A model generated the notes under the pieces. It saw nothing but the letters and a program-made list of their open reading frames with translations, was not told where the DNA came from and ran no database searches. The translations under genes and the position numbers were made by a program. A stretch of 64,000 bases of DNA from Cytospora piceicola (Eukaryota; Ascomycota; Sordariomycetes; Diaporthales; Cytosporaceae): the NCBI GenBank assembly GCA_023375675.1, contig JALQBC010000057.1, positions 1-64,000 on the forward strand, read 5' to 3'. Of the stretch, positions 12,301 to 22,716 are shown in pieces (position 1 is the first letter of the stretch; every line of letters starts with the position of its first letter).

Positions 12301-14055
12301 TTTAAACTAATAAAGTACGTTTATAAATCTTAGCGTTTAATATAAAAAAACTATAAAACTAGCTAAGATAGTAAAATAAGAAAACTATTATAGAAACTAT
12401 AATATAAAAAGAGATAAAAAGATTATCTTAAAAGATAAAAAACGTAAATCCGGATACGATATTATATTATTTATAAAAAGAATAGAAAATATATAAATAA
12501 AAGCTACTTTTAACTTTAAAAACGTTTTATAAACGTTACAGATATATTTATAAAGACTTATTTATATAAGTAAAAAAAGACTATTTTTAAAGCTATAAAG
12601 AAATATAGTTATAAAAAGAAAAAGTAATAAGTATAGTAATTAAAAAGACTTTATTAAACTATATATAAGTATATATTTATAAATATAATAAATATAGGTT
12701 TTTTATTAAATATAAAGCCTAGCTAGTTATTTAAAAGGATTAATAATAAAAGGGTAATATAAAAGAAACTTATATAGCTACCTTTATTAAAAAGTTATTT
12801 AAAATAGTAATAGTAATTATAGCTAAGTTCGATTTTAAACTTATTTAATATAATATAGTTAATACCTTTATTAACGTATTACTTAATAAAGAGATTTATA
12901 TATATATATTATAAAGATATCGAAAGTTAAAGTAAGTTTTTTTATTAAAAAAGGCTTTTTATAAACTTAAAGAATCTTTATTATTATAGTAAAAAGAACT
13001 TACTTATATACTTAAAAAGATCGGTTTTACTTTAGTTTTTTATAAGCTTTATTACTTTATATAAAGTAATATACTAATTTTCTTTTATATAAATAATATC
13101 GTTATTACGTATTAAAGTAAAGATAAAAAAGTAGTTAAAAAAGCTATTAAATAGTTAAAGTTATAATATAGAATTATAAGTAAAGATAACTTTTAATAAT
13201 TTTTAAATATTATAATACTTTAAGATAAAACTATATAAAAGATTTAGCTTTTTTAAGTAAATTATATAAATAAAATATCGTTTTTTATATAAATATAGTA
13301 ATAAGCTTTATATAAAATACTAATAGCTTTAATAAAACTATTACTATATTTAAACCGGGTATTTATTATATTAGCTTATTTATATTAACGTAAAGTCGGA
13401 TTAATTCTATATATAATAGTAATTATAAAGCTAAATATAGCTTTTATAATATTTAAACTTATATAGTTTAATATTAATCCTAGGCTATAATATTATAAAG
13501 TAGCCGACTAGGTTTTAATATATTTTACTTAAATATTAGCTTTTACTTTTAAATTAAAAAAAGTAGACTTTTTTAAAGTATAAAACGACTTATTTTTTAC
13601 CGATAATAACTTAAACCGTTAAAGTTTGTAAATATATATAATAAAATTATTTAATAAATATATCGGATAAAGAGCGAATAAGTAAAATACTATAACTACT
13701 TTTATTATAAAGACTAAGTTACTTTCTTTTACTTAAATATTAAAAAAAGCCCTTTTTTAATATCGGCTTATATAAAAACTAAAGGTTTAGTTTAACTAAT
13801 AACCTATCTAGCTATAATATAATAATATATAAACGATTAAGCTAGTAAATAAAAAAATTACTTAGCTTAATATAAAACTTCGTTATATAAATATATATAA
13901 TTACTAGCTATAGTAAGAAGTTTAATAAAAACATTTATATATTAATTATATTAATATATTAAATATAGTTACTAATAAACTAACTAAGGTATTTTCTATT
14001 ATTAGCTATTAAAAGTTTATCGCTTAACTTAAGCTAGTTAATATTAAAGATAATA
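9400..14055 (+). pseudogene. Copia gag-pol polyprotein remnant
   Basis: No frame is open for more than a few dozen codons, but translated pieces follow Copia order. At about 12942-13110 the pieces match the reverse-transcriptase region: an ALYGLKES-like motif (read as AFYKLKES), then KELT..LKKIGFT, then the catalytic YVDD box degraded to YINN (near 13086-13097). At about 13970-14055 the end of RNase H is visible as TNKLTK...KFIA.L.LVNIKDNI, corresponding to the usual ADxLTKxL...RLGLVN ending. Gag and integrase must lie in 9.4-12.5 kb, but I could not fix their limits. Stops are mostly TAA or TAG at former Gln or Trp codons, as expected from RIP. Confidence 0.8.
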
Positions 14056-14744
14056 TTTAAAAATAAAAAATAAAAAACTTAAAAAACAATATAATTAATA
14101 AGCTAAAAAACTTATTAATTTAATACAGATATATAAAAGTATATATTATAAAATTAAAAAGAAAAAGAGAGTTATAAAATACGCCGGCTTATATATAAAG
14201 GCGTTTAAATTATATAATATTATTTTTAAATAAACTACTATACTTAAAGTCGGTAGCTTTTTCTTTATAGCTAAATTACCGATTAAAAATAAAAGTTTAA
14301 AAAAGCCTTTTATTTTTATATAGCTTTAACGGCTATAATACTAGTAAAGGAGGTATATATATAATAACGTGCTTTTTCTACCTTACCTTTATCGGTTTAA
14401 ACGTTTTTTCGAATTCCCTTATAAAAAAAATCGAAAGTATAAACTTTAAGCTTTATATTAACCGGTATAAAAAGGTATATATAACTAACTTATACGTACT
14501 ATATATACGCCTTTATATAATCTTTAACTTAATTATAATAAGAGTTTATAAACTTTTAATACGTTTATTAGTAAATATAACGCCGGTAAAGTATAATATA
14601 AATCCCGGTAAATCGTACTATATATAAAGTATAAAAAGTAGTTAAAGGCTATAGCTAGCTTTCGATCTTTTTATCTTTTTAAAATAAAAGTATTAGTAAA
14701 TAACTTAATAAAAGGAATTATAGAAAAAGTACTTATAATAAGCT

Positions 14745-14880
14745 TTATACTAACTTTACCTTTACCTTTACCTTTATTTTCGTCTTTTTCTTTATTTTTA
14801 TCTTCGTTCTTATCTTTATTTTCGTTTATATCTTTATCTTTATCCTTATTTTTATTATTATCGTTATCGTTTAAGCGAAC
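14745..14880. repeat. Pyrimidine-rich simple repeat, (CTTTAC)/(TCTTTA) type
   Basis: Imperfect hexamer units of CTTTAC and TCTTTA followed by TCG/TTA variants run for about 135 bases, just left of the nested DNA transposon in the 3' part of the Copia element. The strand is strikingly pyrimidine-rich. It could be a degenerate microsatellite of the element. Confidence 0.7.
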
Positions 14881-14905
14881 GATAGTATTACTAAGCTATA
14901 TACTA

Positions 14906-14948
14906 CTATATAACCTTACCTGCCCGACCGCCCTACCCGCCCGTATTA
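14906..14948 (+). repeat. Left TIR of the nested transposon
   Basis: Its reverse complement recurs at 17130-17172 with one or two C/T differences. The core GCCCGACCGCC stands out as a GC-rich patch in otherwise AT-rich DNA. Confidence 0.92.
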
Positions 14949-15129
14949 ACAAATTAAACCTTCGCTTATATAAAGTTAATAACTTTACTTATACCCCTTT
15001 TAACCTATTTTAAAGCTATTATAAAGCCGATTAAACTATTTTATAGCCCTTATCTCGTTTAATCTCTGTACCTAGCTGGTAGCTTTACGGCCCGTACATT
15101 ACGTATATAGATCTCCTCCGAGATATCGT

Positions 15130-16900
15130 CGTCTATAGCCTTATCGTTATCTTTATCGTCGTTTCTTATAACTTTAATAACGTCGATAACCTCGGCCTTT
15201 TTAGCCTTCTTTCGAAGTTTAGCTAGCTATTCTTAAGCTTCCTTAAAATCCTCGACAATCCCTTTACCTGAAATAATCTCGCCTATAGTTATAAATCTCT
15301 TATTAAGGTTAGGTATAGCCTTTCTCTTTTTAGTATTTATAAGGTTAGCTACCTTAGCCTTAAGATCTCTATTCTCTCTTTCTACTATAGTTAGCTCTGT
15401 TTATAAGGCTTTAAAAGCCTTCGAAGCCTTCGTAGCTATCCGTATAGCTTTATTTCCCGTAGCTTAACCGAGGTTCTATATATACTAAGTATTAATAACG
15501 TTCTCGGCTTTACTAACGTCCTTTTCGCTTATATAGCTAGCCCTTTTAACTTTTTTATCTAGCTTAATTTTAAGATAGCTAAAAGCCTTCCGATAGCTAA
15601 TTAGTTAATTACTAATAGTTTTAAAGAAGTTTCGAATAGCTATAAGTATAATTTTAAGCTTAACCTTAGCTAAGTATTAAAGGAAATTAATCTTATTTAT
15701 TAAAGCTACGTCGGAAAAGGAATTTAAGCTTTCGAGCTTATAACGATACTCTCTTTTTTCGATTTTAAATAAGCTGTTATCTTATAGTTAAAGGCCTTAA
15801 AAGTAGTAGGCTAAAAGGTAGTAAAGGTAAAGGTTATAATAAAAGGCTTTCTGTATAAATTTATCTTATTTAAAACTTAAAATTAGTAGCTGTAAGAACT
15901 TAAGGAAATAAATAAGGAAATAAAGCTATATAGACGTATAAAAGCCGTAACTATCTAAAACTAAAAGGCTAGCCTTACTTTTATCGTAATCTCGAAAGGT
16001 ATTAAGTTAAGAGATAAAGACGTCTTATAGCTAAGCTAAACCGATTTTATTCGAAGTCTACTTATTAAAACTAGAAATAAAATACTAGTTAATAATAGCT
16101 TTAAATTCTTATCGGAACTACTATAATTAAAGTTCCTTCTTTTTAAAAATAAGGCCCGGCTCGAAGAGATAGCTTATAATAGAAGTAGCCTCGATTATCG
16201 TTATTTAGCCTTATCTTTAATCAGATTTAAGGTAATACTCTTTCGTAGCTTTAATCTTAAAGATAAAGGAATTAAAGCCTAAATATATTAAGGTATAAAG
16301 GTTAGAAATAAAAAAATCTAAAGGTTAGAAAGGTTAAAAAAAAGGTTAAACCTTAGCTAGCTATAATACCGCCCTTTTCTATATTAGCTATTAGGTTTAA
16401 GTCGATTTAATCGTATTTACCCTTTCGTATATCGAAATATTAGTTAATAGCCTTAAAGATAAAGGCATTAAATCTCTAAGCCTTTTATTTACGTTTAATT
16501 TTAGTATATAAAAAAGGATATTACCTTTTAAAGCTATCTAGCTATTTCTTTTTAAAAGGCTTTATATTATTATAGTTTTCGAAAAGAGAGGTAATAATAC
16601 TTTTAACTACTTTAACTGTAAAGGTAAAGCTTAGTTTCTCTTATCTTAAAATCTATCTTTTAATCGTAGCTTTTTCGTCTTTAGTTAGGCAGGCGTAAAG
16701 TATAGCCTTATTAACGGCTTCGAAAGGAAAGGTGCTGTAAAAGTAATCGAAAAGGGTTATCTTAAAGATACCGTGTTTTTAAGCCGATTTCGAAAAGGTT
16801 AAGCCGCCGTTAGTTATATTTTAAATAGCTTCGGCTATCTAATCTTTTGTATAGCTTTTATAAGGTATTTCGAAGGTTTAAGTAAAAAGAATAGTATTAT
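15130..16900 (-). pseudogene. Fot1/pogo-type DDE transposase remnant
   Basis: Read on the minus strand, the remains follow the order of pogo/Fot1 transposases. Near 16590-16420 is a CENP-B/Tc5-like DNA-binding piece (K.W...F..QYPFL.TKI.RK..AQRFNAF, then a YFD segment). Near 15980-15930 is the pattern SLLVLDSYGFY, corresponding to the LLxLDGHxSH motif with the second catalytic Asp. Near 15390-15180 is a coiled C-terminal tail with KKRKAIPNLNKRF, typical of this family in fungi. The first Asp (DExGF) region near 16060 is too degraded to place. Stops occur mainly at Gln or Trp codons. It is inactive. Confidence 0.75.
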
Positions 16901-17129
16901 AAATAAAAGAAGGTTAGATAAAGGCTTTATCCCTTAAAGGCTTAAATAGCTAGATTTTAATACGGAAAAAAGTAGCCTTATAACCGGCCGTTATAAAAGT
17001 AATTAAATAAGTCTATACAGCTTCGAAAGCCTTTTAAAATAATATATTTAGCTTTATAATAGCTTTAAAAGTAATTAAAATAGCTGTAAGTAAAGTTATA
17101 AAGGTTATATAAGTAAAGGTTAAGTTACT

Positions 17130-17172
17130 TAGTACGGGCGGGTAAGGCGGTCGGGCAGGTAAGGTTATATAG
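17130..17172 (-). repeat. Right TIR of the nested transposon
   Basis: This is the inverted partner of 14906-14948, ending GGTTATATAG against the flanking TA at 17173-17174. Confidence 0.92.
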
Positions 17173-17576
17173 TAATTAAAAAGGACGTAAAGGATAAAAA
17201 TATAAAAAGATATATAAAGGTAGCTCGCTTTAAACTAAAGCTTAGCCCGGCTTAAAATATATCGTTAGCTATTTCGGCTACCTTTTCTTTAAAATAAAAA
17301 GGTATTATATAAACGATTAAGAAAGAACGTGTAAAGAGGACTATTAAGGCTTTACTTATTATTACTATTACTACTATAGTAGTAGTAGTAGTAGTAATAA
17401 CTACGTAATAGTAAATAAAAGGAAAAGAAACGTATTTTATAAGCGATACTACTAAATATAGTTAGCTATATAGCTATAACAGGCCTTACTTACCTTACTT
17501 TTTTATAAAGGTTAATACTTTAAAAAACAGGCTTATATAAAAAAACCTATTTATAAATAGCTTCCTTTAAAAGGTA

Positions 17577-17742
17577 TATTAAACGGTAGTAAAGGTTTTT
17601 ATAAAAATACCTTAGTTTATATAAATAAGTAAGTTATATAATTAACTTTAAGATATATTTAATATAAAAATTAGTATACTTAAATAAGTAAGATATAAGA
17701 TAATATATTAATATATTAATCGAGTATATATTATATATAATA
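17577..17742 (+). repeat. 3' LTR of the Copia element
   Basis: It aligns base for base with 9119-9284. The terminal TG has become TA and most differences are C-to-T or G-to-A. A short purine-containing stretch just before it is the likely remnant of the polypurine tract. Confidence 0.88.
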
Positions 17743-19400
17743 TATAGCTTATAGAATCTTTTAATTATATATATTTTTAATTATAACTATATTATAGTTT
17801 ACTTAAGTTAATAATATAAAGTTAAAAAAGCTTATATATAATTAAATATATAATAGTACCTTTTAACTATTTTTATAATATATTAAAAGTTAATTTAAAT
17901 TATTAAATATTAACTTACTTAATTTTTATTAATACTTATAAAGTAATACTTTATATTTACTTTATATTAATATTAAATTTTAATTTTAAACTTAATATTA
18001 TATAAATAACTTTAAGAATTTAAATATAACTTAATAAATATTATAATTTTATTAAAGTTAAACATTTTAACTTATAATATAATAATAATAAAGTATTAAA
18101 AAGATATATTTTAAAGTATAAAATAAATCTAATAATAATTATATTTAAATATCTTTATATATATTAAAAATATTTATTATAAAGTAATTATATATTTATT
18201 ATAAGTTAATAATAGTTTTACTTTTACTTTTTATTAACGTTTTATATAAGTTATAAAGCTTAAACTTATAATAAGTTTTAATTTTACTTAAATACTATTA
18301 AATATATATTATAAATATATATATATATATATATATAAAGACTATAACTTAATATATATATTTAAAGTTAGAAAATTATTTTTTAGTTTTTAATAACTAA
18401 GTCTAATAATTAAAGTTAGTTAGCCTTTAATTATTAAAAATTTAACTTTAATTTTAATTAATTAGTTAGTAAATTATATTTAGTTAATTTAGTTAGTTAC
18501 TTTAATAATTAAAAGTAACTAAAAGTAACTAAAGATTTTTAATAACTTTAATAAAAAAAAAAAAAAAAAAAGTATTTTTTTTATAGTTTTTATTTTATTA
18601 AAAAGCATCTTTATAGCTAAGTAAACAATATTAATATATAAAATAAAATCGAAATAAATTAAAATAAATTAAATTAAAATCGAAATAAACTAAAATAAAT
18701 TAAGTTAAATCGAAATTAATTAAAATTAATTAAATATAAATATTAAAGAGAGCTTAAGTAGTAATAAAAAATAATAAGTAAAAGCTTTTAAGTTATATTT
18801 ACTTATATTTATATTTATTTATAGTTATTTACGTTTATTTACGTTTATTTACGTTTATTTATATTTATTTACGTTTATTTAGTTATATTTATATTTATTT
18901 TCATTTAATTATATTTATTAGAATTTATTAGAATTTATTAGAATTTATTAAAAGTTTTTAAAATTTATTAAAAATACTTTTATATTTTTTATATTTTTTA
19001 TTTAATTTTTCTTAATAACTAAATAACTAAATTAATAACTAAATTAGTTAGTTAGTTAGTTTTTAGTTAAACCTAATTTTTCCTTAGTTAGTTAGTTTTT
19101 AATTAATAATTACTTTAGTTAGTTTTAATTAAGCTATTAACTAAACTAACTAACTAAATTTCTAACCTTATATATATTATAATAAGTTTATTTTATTTTC
19201 TATTATTTTATATAAAAGTTATATATTTAAATATTAACTAACACTTATTATTTACTTACTATAACTTAATATATAAAAATAATTCCTTTTATAAAAAAAT
19301 AATAAATATAAAAGAGTATATTATAACTTAATATATACAAATTAACACTATATATACATATAGCCCCTCCTTATAGTATTATAATATAATATATAACATT
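17743..19400. other. AT-rich RIP block with no recognisable element
   Basis: This stretch is extremely AT-rich with almost no CpA or TpG. It holds an A-run near 18552-18571, repeated AAATAAATTAAA-type motifs near 18640-18730 and GTTTATTTAC-type hexamer-like repeats near 18830-18960. A second set of TTAGTTAGTTAG-like repeats lies at 18400-19150. I find no protein remains or paired termini. GC rises abruptly at about 19385-19405. Confidence 0.6.
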
Positions 19401-19813
19401 TGCTCTTATGTTCCAGATACGCTTAGGCATGTAAATAACGATAATTAAAAGACGGAACAAAGCTTACAACCACGACCTGTGCATCCTGTGCGTCCTGTGA
19501 GTCGTCTTTGTTCTTGTTCTCTGTGCTTGTTCTTATAACCGTTCAGCTGCAATACACTGATTATGGCGCGTTTACGAGTGATACATAGTCAGCTCGTCAG
19601 TCGTTTCAGGAAAGACATTTTTATCACTAGGAGAAATGCAAAAGGAAAGAAACCAAGCTCCATTACCATCACCATCTTCTTCTTCCACAACACAGCTTCG
19701 TCGTCGTCCTTGTCATTCTTGCATGTCCTGCTCGCGATCTTCTCTCTCCTGAAATCTCGCCGCTCGACTGTCGTGACAGTTAATATTCCACAGTCAACAG
19801 ACAGTCACACAAC
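19401..19813 (+). promoter_or_regulatory. Likely promoter and 5' leader of gene B
   Basis: This is the transition from the RIP block to the second gene island. It has pyrimidine-rich patches (for example 19670-19690 and 19735-19755) ahead of the proposed ATG, as in many filamentous-fungal promoters. I see no definite TATA box or operator, so the call rests on position and base composition. Confidence 0.4.
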
Positions 19814-21300
19814 ATGCAAGACGAAACTGAAATCATGACCGCCCGCAGAGCCCTCGACTTCGATGGCTCCTCTCCGCAGGCAGGAAGAGGCCCGCCCAAG
19901 CCATCGACAACGACGTCGTCGTCCTTCCCATTGTCGTCCCCAGTACATCCACATACAGCACCGGTAGGGCGTATGACCCGGTCTAAGACTGCCCAAAGCC
20001 TCGCTGCTCTGCAGCAGTGGCATAATAGCGGTGCAAGTGGCAGCGGCAGTGGAAGTGCAACCCCACACAGACAGCCCTTCTCTGACAAGCCCGTCGTACA
20101 GGAGAAAACATCAAGTACGTTTCCCTTTTCCCGCCGCGCCATGTATGGGTGGATGGTAAGGTATAAGGTGTGAGGTTATGTGAGGCGTGGTGTGGGCTAA
20201 TCAGTCAGTGATGAATTGCTGACTCTTTCTCTTTCTTGTCCACAAAAGGGACCGCGACCGATTTCGCCAACGCCAGCGCCCTCCGCGGGACCGTCAAGCT
20301 CTCCGTCCTGGCTCCCACCCGCGCCCGGCAGCTCCTGCACCTCCTCAATCCGACCTTCTCGGCGCCTCTGGACCGTAGACAACTGGTCGGACGCGTCCTC
20401 ACCCGCGTCGACCCGGGCCTGTGCATGATCAAGGCTATGGCCGGTGCCCAGCAGGCGATGGTAGCAGAAGAAAACGACGCGCCCTGCGAGGGGTGTGGCA
20501 AGATGTTCGGGGTTGTGCACCCCAGGAGCCTAAACAAAGAGGGCCTGCAGGAGTGGGAGGGCTTTATGCTGAGGAGCAGCGAGGCACAGGTTACGAAATG
20601 GGCACAGAAACACCTGCCCAAGTGGTATGGGGATCTGGTTGGGCAACAAAAGCAGCAGCAGCAGCAGCAAGAAGAGGGAGATGAGAACAGTTTTTACGGC
20701 GTCCAGGCGCCGGTACCGCCGCCGCCCACATCTGTGGCCACCATCAACACCACCATAGATACGGCGGTGTCTTTGATAGCCAGTGGTTTGGGTGACCTGA
20801 GTGTGAAGCAAGCCGAGGTGAAGGGAGGAAAGGTCAAAGAGGATATGGTGACGGCCACAACCACTACAGCTACCACTACAAGGCCCTCCTCACCTCCAAG
20901 TGTCATCGCCGCCGCCAAGCCATACTTCTCGGCCCACGACGACGGAAGCATCGAGTGGTACTACCTCTACATCGAGCGGCAGTGGGCCAAACGTGAGGCC
21001 TTCCACAGGTCTGGCCAGACCATACCGCCTGGGGCCCCGCCAGATATGGTGGCTGAAGCGGCGAGGTACCAGGCGTGGCTCTCCGGCACAGGCGCGGGCA
21101 CGGGCGACAGCTCTGCTGGGAGTTCCAAGGTTGAGGCACGGCGGCCCAGCGACGGGAATCCGGTGCCCGAGTGGGTGAGGGAGGAGATGCGCGAGGAGGC
21201 CCGGGAGAAACACTGGCCAGAGCCAATATTCCGGCCAAATGCTGGCGAGGGAGGGTTTGGGCGGCCGGTGCTGTTGCAGAAGAGTGAGAGACGCGAGTGA
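19814..21300 (+). CDS. Gene B: hypothetical protein of ~450 aa, one intron
   Basis: Exon 1 is 19814-20114 and exon 2 is 20249-21300. The intron (134 nt) starts GTACGT, contains a CTGAC branch motif near 20219-20223 and ends in CACAAAAG; joining keeps the frame. The product starts MQDETEIMTARRALDF and has a Ser/Thr/Pro-rich N-terminus. An ordered block at about residues 105-230 includes a CEGCGK motif, followed by a Gln run, a Thr-rich linker, and an ordered aromatic segment (EWYYLYIERQWAKREAF). The Arg/Glu-rich C-terminus ends KSERRE. The single CxxC pair is too little to call a zinc finger. I do not recognise the family. A start at a second ATG (19835) is possible. It is the first gene after the RIP block. 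Confidence 0.8.
20115..20248 (+). other. Intron of gene B
   Basis: It has a GTACGT donor, a GCTGACTC branch region followed by a pyrimidine tract, and an AAAAG acceptor. Exon 1 ends one base into a codon and exon 2 supplies the other two, so the frame is preserved. Confidence 0.8.
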
Positions 21301-22668
21301 GCGAGAAGGAGAGAAGCAAGGAAGAGAGGATGCGGGTGCGTTTGTATGTACAAGTCAACATGGGAGGAGAGGAATAGACGGGTAGCACTGGTCACCATCA
21401 CTGATATAACATCTTCTTCATACGAGAGCCTCTTCCCACAGAGCAAGCAGGACATGCCGATATTCTCACCAGCCTCTGTGTCCCTCAGCCCCTCTGTGGA
21501 GGTCCGCCTGTGGAGGTCCGCCTTACTCAGGCGACATCTGAGTGTGCAAGGATAAGAGACCTGTAATGCACATGGCCTGACCTATCAGGGACACAGGAAC
21601 CTGGATGCTGCTTGCTGGTGTTGGCGATGGAAGGCAGAGAGGGTTGAGCTTGGGTAAGCCGGATCGGGCTATTATTCCAGGAAGGGGCAGGTAAGAGTGT
21701 ACCCAATCAGCCAGAGTGTCTTCGTACATCCGTAAAGATAGCCTGGCTACACGATGAGAGAGTGGAACCTGTGCCAGCAGTTCTTTCGGATCTGTTGTAG
21801 AGGTGCGGTAGACGACCCCACCTCCTTCGGTCCAAGACAACGAGGCTCGGCCTGTTGTCCCCCCCCCCTGACAGCCCTGCCTCGACCTCAGCACCGCATA
21901 GGCTAGAACCTTCGGAAATAGAAAGGCGAAAGGATTGGCCTACAGGCATGCTGATGGTGATGGATAGATCTGCCGCATGGTCGGCGGGGGGGGGGGCAAG
22001 GATTGGTGGATCTGGAAACTGTAGTCAAAACATGTCGACACGGGGGAAAACTGGATGGTCGTCCACCAGATAGACCTCCCTGTTCAAATTAGGGGAGATG
22101 GATAGTATGATGCATGCAAACGCACAACAGCACCCGGCCACGGGCATCGCAGACAAGGCTGGCGTGCATGCACCGAGAGCATTAACACATTGCTGCTAGC
22201 GTACCTGCACGCACCCCATGGCGTCAAACATCATGCGCCCAGTCATGGAAAGAGACATGAAGACTACGGGTTCAAATGTCATCACGTACTGGCTCTCCTT
22301 GCAAACCAGGAACTTGCTTGTTAGTTATGGACGACACCATCAACACAATTCGTCACCAAGCTGGATGGATACATGGATACCCTTGAGCCAACGATACAGT
22401 ATAGTTCTGATAGCTTGTTTGGAAGTTCGGAGGCTGGGCCGATCGGAGGTTCGTGGTAAATCAGCAAGTGGCAATGGAGACCCAACCAGGCAAGCAAACT
22501 AGCCAGTCAAGGGAGCAAGGTCAGTAAGCATCACGCCTGACGAGGAAGACGAATCCTGTGGTCTTTTGGTCCAAGGCGCACGTCGACGTGTGGGGCTCCG
22601 AGGCTGAAGCTGAAGACGAAGACCGAGGGCACGGCCGTCCCAGCCGTCAGGGATCACCCTCAACTGTG

Positions 22669-22716
22669 TGAGTGTGTGTGTGTGTGTGGATGTGCAGCTC
22701 GACGTGTGGCTTCCGG
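22669..22716 (+). repeat. GT microsatellite followed by the shared 23-bp box (third copy)
   Basis: A (GT)n run at about 22669-22690 is followed at 22694-22716 by GCAGCTCGACGTGTGGCTTCC. The same box follows GT-rich DNA in both larger modules (25449-25471 and 26412-26434) with one to three substitutions. The rest of the larger module is not evident here. Confidence 0.75.

Larger units (their letters stand above)
14906..17172 (-). mobile_element. Nested Tc1/mariner (Fot1/pogo-type) DNA transposon, RIP-degraded
   Basis: The ends are inverted copies of each other for about 43 bp (14906-14948 and 17130-17172), starting CTATATAACCTTACCTGCCC on each inward-reading strand and differing at only one or two C/T positions. 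A TA dinucleotide flanks both ends (14904-14905 and 17173-17174), the expected Tc1/mariner target duplication. The interior carries a broken transposase on the minus strand. The element interrupts the Copia 3' region, so it arrived after the Copia insertion. The TIRs remain very GC-rich because they contain CpC and CpG but no CpA, which RIP prefers. Confidence 0.88.
9119..17742 (+). mobile_element. RIP-degraded Copia (Ty1) LTR retrotransposon with a nested DNA transposon
   Basis: Two similar 166-bp direct repeats bound the element (9119-9284 and 17577-17742). The left copy begins TGTCAGACGG; the right copy begins TATTAAACGG, differing mostly by C-to-T and G-to-A changes. The flanking five bases are CATAG on the left (9114-9118) and TATAG on the right (17743-17747), a target duplication with one RIP-type change. 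The interior shows Copia-order remains of integrase, reverse transcriptase and RNase H on the plus strand, all heavily interrupted. A Fot1-type element at 14906-17172 interrupts the 3' part. Without it the element would be about 6.36 kb. CpA and TpG are nearly absent throughout. It cannot encode active proteins. Confidence 0.9.

Noticed and set aside
9015..19431. CTTAGGCATGT present at both edges of the left RIP block (near 9016 and 19421)
   Set aside because: An 11-base match 10 kb apart with unlike flanks is weak; the Copia element already has its own target duplication inside it.
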